A stretch of 64,000 bases of DNA from Oscheius tipulae (Eukaryota; Nematoda; Chromadorea; Rhabditida; Rhabditidae), in assembly GCA_037178975.1 (NCBI GenBank), contig JASJZH010000005.1:248001-312000 (forward strand). Reading direction: 5' to 3'. A model generated the notes under the pieces. That model was not told where the DNA came from and searched no databases. It saw nothing but the letters and a program-made list of their open reading frames with translations. The translations under genes were made by a program, and so were the position numbers. The stretch's first letter is position 1, and every line of letters begins with the position of its first letter. This document shows positions 55,690-64,000 of this stretch, piece after piece.

Positions 55690-55935
55690 ATAGCTTTCAC
55701 AGTTCAGTGATCAGTCTTGTTTTGACCGCAAGAGGGGTGGTCCTAATTTTGATAATGCTCCCGAGCTGATAAACCCCATGCTGGACCCTTTCCCTTCTCT
55801 CCGACCTCGAGATTCTTTGAACGAAGCGGAAGCCTATGCGAACTTGTACTCTTTCCAATTCCTTCAGTTTTTGTTTCCACCCACTGGATTCAATAAAGGC
55901 GATTTGATTATCATCCGGTCAAATGCCTGGTTTTG
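55690..55935 (+). CDS. Possible orphan exon
   Basis: After an acceptor-like ctttcacag (ends about 55699) the frame stays open to a TGA at 55933-55935 and looks protein-like (NAPELINPMLDPFPSLRPRD, then NLYSFQFLQFLFPPTGFNKG). No ATG at its start and no matching upstream exon. It may be a relic or the last exon of an unrecognised gene. Confidence 0.25.
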
Positions 55936-57489
55936 AACTTACAGAGAGACAAAAGACAGCGGGACGGTGGGACTGAGAGATGGGGAGGCAGAGATACAGA
56001 GACAGATGTCCAACTCTTTAACCTCGAGAGTATACTATGAGAGCCAGCATCTTTTTAACGCCCCATGTACAGAAAAGAAGTCATAAATACAAGATGAGTT
56101 TCGCACCTGTTGACCGAACAAATTGAATCAGAAGACAGAACTAGACTCTAGCCTCATTCTGTTTCTTGTTCTCCGTACGGTACACACAGTTCTTGTCACT
56201 CTCTAGTCAGTCTACCCAATCCAGTTCCCATATGCCTCGTCTCATTAGCAGATGTTTTCTTACTCAGTGACATGCTCCCATTACAGGGTCTAATATTTCG
56301 CACTTGACTCATATCCTCCCTCCGTGTCAACTGAGATTTCTTTTTCTTTTCTGAACTATCATGCTGACAATGTCCTGATCTGTGATTTTCTCCTGTTCTG
56401 CGTGAACTGTTTCAAAGAGTCTCTTAAATATTGACACAGTCTACGCATGTTTCTTGTACTTTCCCTCTCCCTCTGTCTCTGTCTGTGTCTCTGTCTCTGT
56501 CACTGTCTCCGAACAAAAAGAGAAACAGGGGGTGGGCCGTCTGGGTGCGAGCGCAGTGTCAGGGGTAAAACCTGTCCCGTTACTCTCGGGAAGTGAGAGA
56601 CAGAGAAAGAGCGACGACCAAATCGACCGAAATTCTTCTGATTTCCATGGTTTTTCTTCCTTTTCTCGAGCTGCCAGACCACTATCGGTTCTTGGCTGTC
56701 TTATCATTTCAAGTGTCATCTAGGGCTTCCTCTATAGTTTTCGACCCGTTCTTTTCCTCCAAATCAAGTTTAAATTTCTCTCCATCTTGGTTCTTTATTT
56801 AAAACTGAATGAATGACAGAGACTGGCTGTTCTCTTGGACTTCCGTCTGCGCGGTTGACTAATAATAATCCTTGCATAGCAACCTCTCCCACCCTTTGGC
56901 TCGCCTCTGATTCTTTTCACGGCTTCTTTCAGCGAGGTCAGGTGTGCAGCATTTTTTCACGTGACTCTATGATTTTGGATATATTTTCAGTAAAATTTTG
57001 AGATCCTTTGACATTATTCAATTCTCTTTTTATAAACGAACTTTGGAGTAATCCTTTGAACTTTACGCTTTTCATTTAACAGCTGACAGAGAGACATGAG
57101 ACAGAGACATAGGGTAGGAGAGACAGTGAGAGAGAGTCTGAAAGGCAGAGAGATAATATAAACAAATCGTACTTTGTACCTCCAGTTTTCAAACAAATAC
57201 CAGTTGACTTGAACATAACGCCAAACCTGCCCGTGAACACTAATTCATTCTTGTTCCATCACATTCTCTCTCTCTCACTCCCACTGCCAGTGTTTCCCGA
57301 CTATGCAAACAGGAGGGGTAGCTCGATCCATCGTGTTGCTTGTGGGGGTTCATTGTGGCGGCACGAGGTGCCAATAGGTTGATTTTTTGAACCTTTTCTT
57401 CATCTTTTTTGTTTGGAAGGCTGCTCATGCTTTTCTTTCAGGTTTACATAACAATTTGGGCTTCCTGCATATACGTCCATTCAACCTCC

Positions 57490-59333
57490 ATGCCCTTTGA
57501 AGACGAGGCCAGCACTTCGGACCTTCCATCAATGACGTGAGTCTCTCTGTCTCCCTGCATCTCTATCTCTCTATTTTTCTGTCTCTCTGTCTCCGTTACT
57601 CAACCTCCATCTTTTAGAGACGGCAAGCTATGTGTCGTCTGTGCTGACAAGAGTGATGGTACCCATTTTGGAATTGAATCCTGCCGGGTACAGTACCATT
57701 TTCTTCCCCCAAAATAACTCTTTTTCCAGGCCTGTGCCGCCTTCTTCCGCCGCTCCATCGTCTCTGGCAAAAAGTACGTCTGTAGACATGGCCCTAATCC
57801 ATGTGACATCAACAAAAGTGTCCGTTGCATGTGTCGGAAGTGCCGATTTCAAAAATGCTTCCAGATGGGAATGAGGAGAGATAGTGAGTTGTTGAAAAAA
57901 GGTAGTACATGTCTTTTTCAGTGGTCCAAGGCAAACGAGACCCAATTATCCCGAAAATGAAGGATCCAGAGCCACTGAGTGCTGTTCCAAGCACATCCCA
58001 GGTAAACAGTCTCTCGTGAAAAATCGCATTGGTTTCCGAAAACATTTTTACAATCGAAACCTGGCTTGTTTACATGGTATTAGGGGCGCGGAAGATCAGC
58101 CCCGCCAAAAACAGCATTGTGGGTCCGAGGAATCAGGGCATGCGTGCAGGGAGAGAGAGAATAGCTTACTTGTAGATTTTCTCTAGGAAATTCACTTAAT
58201 CCTTTCTTGACACGCCAGGGCTAGTCAATAGACCTTAGAATCCAGGTGGCAGTGACAGACAGTTCCCAAACCGAATTCTTCCAGGATTCTGCCTCCTCCC
58301 CGATCTCTCATCTCCAAGTCAGTCCTCTCTTCCGCCCTGTCAAAGAAGAAGTTCTGGAGGAGCCCAGGCTCCTCCGAAGAATTGTCACAAACTACAAGGA
58401 ACTCTGTGCCAAGAGACGAGCCACAGAACTGTCCATAGACCCGAGCTTCAGCTCTCGGATGAATACCTACGGGCCATTGACCGGTTATGCTTTCGGTGAC
58501 CACAAGAGAATGCAGCACATTGCTAAAGCTCATCAGCCGGCACTCTGGGACTTTGTCAACTCGACTTTCGACGAATTCGCCCTGCTTGGTCCGGAAGACA
58601 AGTGGGATCTGTTCCAGTCTTTTGTCGTCCTCCTTTGGGGAATTGACAAAAACTATCAGACGTTCAAGAAAGTAGCAAAGGAAATGTATCAATCCATGTG
58701 GGTTGACTCACTTGAACGAAATATTGAAACATTTCCAGAATAATACTATCGGAGACCATGTATTTTGACAAGAGTCGACTAGAAGAATGGTTCTGTGACA
58801 TCAAGACAGCTAGAGAGCAGGTGGATGTGCAAAAGGATCTGAGAACGTGAGTGGGAGAGACAGAGAGATAAAGAGACAGAGGCAGAGAGACAGAGAGACA
58901 GAAACATTTCCAGTGTGATCAACCAGATGATGAGCAAGCCCCGTCAACGGGTCCTCTACAATATGTGTGATATGCAAATAATGGAAGAGGAATATGCTGC
59001 CCTAATGGCCCTAATGCTCTGGAATCAGAGTAAGTATATAATATATCTTATTCCAGCCACATTGGAAGTTTAGACTTTGAGAAGAGCAATGAGAACGTGG
59101 ATCGTCTAGCCAAGGCGATGAGAGAGAAAATCTTCGAAGAGCTCCACCTATTCTACCGTTCGAAGCAGATTTCACAGTATGCTCAGAGATTAGGAGAACT
59201 GATGGGGCTACATGGGACCGTCCTACTGGAAGTACTGCGGTTCAGAGAGGACATGGAACTGTTTAATCTGTTAGAGGTCTTCCAGAAAGACGACTTCTTC
59301 TATGAAATGATCAGAAACAGTCGTTGCTTTTGA
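57490..59333 (+). CDS. Nuclear hormone receptor, nematode supplementary type, paralogue 1 (428 aa)
   Basis: Eight exons: 57490-57536, 57618-57687, 57730-57883, 57922-58001, 58246-58697, 58739-58846, 58914-59029 and 59074-59333. The DNA-binding domain has both zinc modules (LCVVCADKSDGTHFGIESCR, ACAAFFRRSI, then RCMCRKCRFQKCFQMGM). The P-box region CRACAAFFRR is typical of the expanded nematode NHR family derived from HNF4-like receptors. A Pro/Ser hinge leads to a ligand-binding domain (YGPLTGYAFGDHKR, FDEFALLGPEDKWDLFQSF). The C-terminal helix region ends FYEMIRNSRCF. An acceptor-like tttctttcag ends about 48 nt before the ATG. Introns at 57537 and 58847 are CTCTGT and GAGACA tracts. It lies tail to tail with paralogue 2. 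A ligand or target is not predictable. Confidence 0.95.
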
Positions 59334-59422
59334 GAAAAATGAATATTTGGTACATACTCTCAGTATTTGTCTCTCTGTCATTCTGTCCTTCTAGGTATCT
59401 TATAGCTTCATTTACAGAGATC

Positions 59423-61048
59423 TCAAAGACTCTTGAGAGATTCCCACATCACATGGTCAGCCTTCAAAGCACTCATCAGATTGTAGAGCTCCATGTCCTC
59501 TTTCATCCGATAGACATCGACCAGGACTGTTCCATGGATGCTCATTAGGGCTCCCAGTCGTTCAGCATAGGATGGAATGCCTTTCGACTTGTAGTGGGCT
59601 TCCAACTGACGGAAGATGAGCTCTCGCATGTTCTTGACCAAAAGTTCCATGGTTGGGTCGCTTTCATCGAAGTCTGGAAACAGAATCAGTGAGTAGGTAG
59701 AGGAGTAAGACAGAGATACGGAGAGACAGTGAAACAGAGACTCTTTCGACTCACTCTGATTCCATAACATTAGTCCCAAAAGAGCGACATACTCCTCTTC
59801 CTCAATCTTCATCTCCTCCATTAGAATGATCTGTTTCTGTCGAGACCGGCTCATGGAATTTCTCATCACTCTTAAATTTCTGTCTGACAGCCAATACAAT
59901 TAACCACTTCATCAATTCCTTCTTGACCGACTCGCAGCTCTGTGGACAGTCTGTCACCCAATATTCGATGTTGTTCACGTCAAAATACATCCTCTCACTG
60001 ACTATACTGCTAAAAATTAAAGTCAGTGACTAAAATTTAACCGGGTTCTACTATGTCCAGTAGAGATCCTTTGGTATGCTCCGGTAGGTCAAGTAAACCT
60101 TGTCCATCGGCCAGACGAGGGTAACGAATGGGGAGAAGAGTTTGAGCTGGAAGAGTCTTTGCTTCTGTGTCTCTGTCTCTCTCACCTGTTTCTCCTTCCC
60201 CAAAGCAGCAAAATCATCAAAAGAGCTAATTGCAAAATCCATCCACATGGGTGCATACGCCTTCGTAATACTGTTGAGTCTACCTGACGTACCTTGAACA
60301 AAACCAGTCAATGGACCTTTTTCATGGTAGTGGGCAGCCAGTTCTGGATACATGCTCTGTTCCATTGCTTTCCTCGTGAGCCGGAGGTGACTAGAAATGT
60401 GTACAAAATCCAGGCTGACCTTCTCACCTATAGTTTGAGATAATCCTCCTGAGAAGAGTGGGCTCGGTTTCCATTGGGAGCCAGACTGGAGGAGGAAGAG
60501 GAAGAATGGAGCCCTGAAAAAAGTTAGGATAGCCTGTATTCTCTTTCTTTCTCTCTCTCTCTCTCTCTTACATTCAAATGCGGAATCCTGTTCTCTTCAT
60601 TGGTTCCAAGAAGCTTCTTTTTTGGAATAATGGGGTCTCGCCGTCCTTGTACCACTAAAATGGTACATAGATACAGAGAGACAGGAGCTTACTGTCTCTT
60701 TTCATGCCGACTGCAAAGCATTTTTCCATCCGGCACTTTCGACACATACATCTGGCTGCTGAGAATAGACTGTTAGGCAGAGAGACAGAGACGGACCTCA
60801 CCCTTATTGATGTGACACTTTCCCTCTCCTTGATTACAGTAGTATTTCCTCCCTGAGACTATTGCTCTTCTAAAGAAAGCAGCACAGGCTCGGCAGGTGT
60901 CTGCTCCAAAATGAGCTCCGTCGCTCTTCTCACAGCAAACTACACAAAGCCGATATCTAAATAAGGTTGTACACGCATTTCTCTAAACAACTCACGCCAT
61001 ATTAGGAAGATCAGAGGATCCGGCTACATCATCACTCGAGGTAGACAT
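59423..61048 (-). CDS. Nuclear hormone receptor, nematode supplementary type, paralogue 2 (406 aa)
   Basis: Ten minus-strand exons: 60996-61048, 60802-60956, 60693-60758, 60572-60654, 60428-60513, 60186-60390, 60052-60146, 59908-60009, 59755-59879 and 59423-59673. The DNA-binding domain is very similar to paralogue 1 (LCVVCCEKSDGAHFGADTCR, ACAAFFRRAI, RCMCRKCRMEKCFAVGMKRD, then MVQGRRDPIIP). The ligand-binding domain aligns throughout (EKGPLTGFVQGTSGR, FDDFAALGKEKQLKLFSPF, YAERLGALMSIHGTVLVDVY). Intron positions match partly. The stop codons of the two genes are 89 bp apart. Inverted duplication is the simplest origin. The short GAAGTG junction exon joins are phase-supported; exact ends of exon 8 (59908) are least sure. 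Confidence 0.94.
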
Positions 61049-62518
61049 GGTGACTGGTTGGACTCCGAGACAGATAATTACTTCGCTCCCTCCTTCTGGC
61101 TGACGTGTCAGTATCGAACTTTTAATCGAAAGTACTTAGAATGCGAGGACGGTCGATGAGCACGTACGGGAGAGTCTCTAAAGTTCAAGAATTTGGAATG
61201 TGTTAGTCAAGGCCACAAGTCACAGATCGACTTGTACTCTATGCTTGTACGAACGGGAGAGGGGGAGAGAAGACAAAATCAAGTGGTGCTGAGGTTGAGT
61301 CATAAGATAGAGACAGAGACTAAGACTATTAGTAAAAGGTACAAAACGGCTGGCGCATTTTGGAACGGCTTGTTCCGCACTAACGCTGTGTGTCTAGACA
61401 TACAGAGAGTGCATCAAAGTCCAAAGGTTCAGAGATAGCCCTGTGCCAAAAGACCCTTGTGACTTTCAATGAACAAATGACAATTTGTAACTCATTAGAA
61501 CCAGAGAGACAAAAAGAGACATCAAGATACTGTTCTTGATCCAATAGAGTACACTCTGCCTCCTTCCCAGTCTTTTTTCCAAGACAAAACAGGCATAAAA
61601 TAGACGTCGAGAGAGGGCAGACTACGTGTGAACACTGAGAAAATGCATGTACAGACGAGAGATACTTTTGCAATTGATCCACTTGAGAGCGGAGGACGAC
61701 AAATAACATGTTCACAGGGTTGAAAAATTCACGTGCAGGCGACGTGTATTCTCTCGTTTGTTCAGTGGGTTGAATAGGTATTAGAGGGCTAGAATGGGAG
61801 GGAGAGAGAGAGAAAATATAGATCAGTTCAGATTTGTGTTCGTCCACTCGAAAATTGAAATCTAAGTATTTTTGACAAAAACTAATTGCGGGATCGTTTT
61901 CAGCGCCATCGAAAACCGTGGTCATGAAAAATAGGAAGATTGGTCACCGGCGAGAGCCGAACCCGGAACTCCAGATTACTAGACAGACAAGCTAATCAGT
62001 CGGTCATTTGACCGAGTTTTTTTTCGAGACGGTACGTGAGCGTCATTTCATTATCATGGCTTAGTGGTTATCACGTTTGCCTGGAGTCTACATGTCACCT
62101 GGGTTGTTGGTTCGATTCCTGCCGGTGAAAAGTTTTTATTTCTTGGCATTTTAGGGTTTTTGTGGTCGCTGAACACGATCCTGATGTTAGTTTTCTTCTG
62201 AAAAGCTTTGTTGGGTTCTAAAATTCATACATTACTTCGCTGGAAAAAGTTGAGTTGTGTCCAAACTGTCTCTCTGTGGACTATCATTATTTTCTCCTCC
62301 CCTTGTCTCAGGTTATTTGCAGAATCTCGAATAAAAGCCCTGTGTGCTTCCTGTTCACTTTTGAAACTCGGCAACCTCCAATTTGAATCAGTCGGCTATT
62401 ACCGTACCTTTGGTGCTGCGTCAAAATGACAGCCTTCTGATAAAACTGCTCATTTTTCCTAATAGCGCTCATGTCAACAAGATCAGGCAAGAGATACACC
62501 ATAAGATCAAGCAGAGGT
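61049..62518. other. Intergenic with tRNA-like repeat copy C
   Basis: About 1.5 kb, upstream of nuclear receptor 2 and downstream of the 7TM gene at 62519. Only the repeat at 61930-62185 is recognised. Frames at 61193-61438 and 61380-61925 have no domains. Confidence 0.45.
61930..62185. repeat. Head-to-head tRNA-like composite repeat, copy C
   Basis: Minus unit at about 61941-62010 (T-arm-like gttccgggttcggctctc and a D-arm-like gattagcttgtctg on the minus strand). Plus unit at 62054-62130 (ttagtggttatcacgtttgc and tggttcgattcctgccgg), then aaagtttttatttcttgg as in copy B. Confidence 0.65.
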
Positions 62519-63584
62519 TTACTTCTCGACAATTGGCAGAGCGATCTGGACTTGATTCTCCTCCTTAATCCGGAAAATTACCGAGAGACGGCGTTGGATT
62601 GCTCGATTGAAGGCCAGATGGAGCCAAGGAGCAGAAAGCAGAGTCAAATCCATGGTCAAGGGAAGAGCGATCTCTGAGAGCCATGGTCCCCATTGCCAGC
62701 CAAGGTAGTCGTTCATGACTGACAGGTTCTTAAAGGGAACTTTAGATCAGTGACAGAGATACAGAGAGACAGGAAGACAGAAGGGCAAAGAGACATAGAG
62801 ACGAAGAAGAACAATAAGATAGAGAAACCGTGAAACTTACTCCAAGAACGAGAACCGCAAAACGAGTGACTCCGATGAAGAAAGAGATGAAGAAGAGACG
62901 ACGGATGGCATTCAGAGCATTCCTGTACTTGATGAGGTAGACTACTGAGGTAAGAAGGATGAAGAGATTGACAAGGACACAGACGGATCCAACAATGACG
63001 TTGTAGTGAATGACACCAGTAGACTAAGAACTCTGTCACTATCACCGTCACCATCACTTACTTGGCTCACATCGAACCGAATTTCGGTTCCCGCCACTTC
63101 AACAGCCTGGTGCCATATCGCGATTGGAGAGGAAACTACGATCACACCCACAGGCAAGAGGGCGAAGAAGTAGTTAACGATTGTTCGGAAGCCCACGTCG
63201 GCAAAGATGGGCTTGGACATTAGACAGACTCTCTGCCAACCAGCCAACATGGTCTGGGCTTGAGCCGCATGAAAACAGGCCTGGTTGAGCCAGAAGAAAC
63301 CGCCAAGCCAGGGGAAGTATTGGAAAAAGAGGCGGTAGAAGGGCATGAAGAAGGGGACTCCCACGAGACGGTTGGAGAACCAGTCCCAGATGTAGAAGAC
63401 GATGTCCTAAAGTCTCTTTATAGGGACAAGTATCCGTTGACACTTACAACAACCAAGTATTCTCAGTCTCACAGTATATGCGAACTAGTAAGTAAAGCCC
63501 CAGACTAGTCACCTAACCTAATGAGAGCAGTGACTCGTGATGTTTTTGGCATGTTTCTTTTGTCAATTTCATAGTTAGGTCCAT
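62519..63584 (-). CDS. Serpentine 7TM receptor-like protein (about 268-272 aa)
   Basis: Five minus-strand exons: 63518-63584, 63448-63461, 63062-63406, 62841-63023 and 62519-62728. In-frame ATGs lie at 63584 and 63572. The second exon is only 14 nt but phases agree on both sides. Several hydrophobic helices are evident (FFALLPVGVIVVSSPIAIW, YNVIVGSVCVLVNLFILLTS, LFFISFFIGVTRFAVLVLG), with AQAQTMLAGWQRVCLMSKP in the position of the TM3 end in nematode chemoreceptors. Family within the Srg-like superfamily is uncertain. The N-terminus looks short for TM1, and an open frame upstream to about 63650 (LILLATFVSYPVEEIITN) suggests an unannotated 5' exon. Confidence 0.72.
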
Positions 63585-64000
63585 ATTTGTGATAATTTCT
63601 TCGACCGGATAGGAAACAAAAGTGGCAAGAAGAATGAGCCTTTGATCAAGAACTCTTCATTACTCTTTCACTTTGGAACTACTTCAGTAGGAACTGTCTC
63701 TCTGTCCTGCTGTCTCTTCGCCTATTTGTCTTTCTGTCTCTGTTTCTCTGTCTTTATGTCTTTTTTGTCTCTTTGTCTATGTGTCCTATCATCCTGCATC
63801 CATTCCTGTCAAGCTGCTTATCCTCCTTTCTTATCTGTTCCTGTCCTTCTTAGAGCTACCTTAGTCTATGTACTCTCGCTGTTCAATACACCCGTCAAAG
63901 TTTCCTCTTTACTATTTCTGTTCAGCTACTTGTCCTCAGCTCCCATCCCTGTTCCCTGCACCACTGTACCTTGTACCATTCCCTCTCTTTTTTTCTCCCG
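63585..64000. other. Window end, possible 5' exon of the 7TM gene then pyrimidine tract
   Basis: The minus frame stays open to about 63655 without an ATG. Positions 63690-63790 are a CTCTGT-type tract. The remainder is pyrimidine-rich and featureless. Confidence 0.4.

Larger units (their letters stand above)
54036..57489. other. Long intergenic region before the nuclear receptor pair
   Basis: Holds the ATPase copy 2 polyadenylation signal, R-family copy 3 (54565-55015), two weak exon candidates (55360-55490 on minus, 55690-55935 on plus) and CTCTGT tracts at 54150-54190, 55490-55560 and 56460-56510. The overlapping frames at 56441-56802 are repeat-driven. Confidence 0.45.

Noticed and set aside
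56441-56802. Overlapping ORFs on both strands
   Set aside because: Driven by a CTCTGT tract and mutually antisense; none has a domain.

Overview
The window is nuclear DNA of a nematode, most likely a rhabditid. Reasons: spliced genes with many 30-60 nt introns, a LIN-23 (beta-TrCP) orthologue, two nuclear receptors with the nematode-type CRACAAFFRR P-box, serpentine chemoreceptors, a Kunitz plus lustrin-type cysteine-rich secreted protein, and predicted trans-splice acceptors just upstream of several ATGs. I do not assign a species. All exon joins were made by hand from GT/AG sites and reading-phase agreement, so single boundaries may be off by a base or two.

Layout. 1-9.4 kb: a small coiled-coil/Cys-rich protein (+), profilin (-), a Kunitz/lustrin secreted protein (-) and complex III subunit 8 (-). 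9.4-14.8 kb: interspersed repeats, then an unrecognised secreted protein (+) and an unrecognised C2H2 zinc-finger protein (+). 15.4-36.5 kb: four conserved nuclear or regulatory genes, all on +, namely PRPF39 (U1 snRNP splicing factor), lin-23, a macro-RING-Deltex ubiquitin ligase and a GATAD1-like chromatin protein without its zinc finger. 36.6-38.7 kb: a cluster of four very small secreted or membrane peptide genes, three with TATA boxes. 39.0-42.1 kb: a tandem pair of 7TM chemoreceptors. 44.6-54.0 kb: a tandem pair of Na,K-ATPase-alpha-like P-type ATPases that lack several cation-binding residues. 57.5-61.0 kb: two paralogous nuclear receptors arranged tail to tail. 62.5-63.6 kb: another 7TM receptor (-).

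The most unusual material is non-coding. GAGACA-rich tracts fill many introns outside the 15-36 kb block. The two P-type ATPase paralogues differ in three introns, and the one unique to the second copy is almost pure GAGACA repeat, which suggests an introner-like process. A composite repeat of two head-to-head tRNA-like units occurs three times. A roughly 420 bp hairpin-bearing repeat occurs in at least three places. Two foldback elements lie in one PRPF39 intron, a perfect 18-bp hairpin sits between the ATPase genes, and a 50-bp piece of lin-23 coding sequence is copied about 1 kb downstream of the gene.

I saw no rRNA gene, no CRISPR array, no confidently functional tRNA and no intact transposase.
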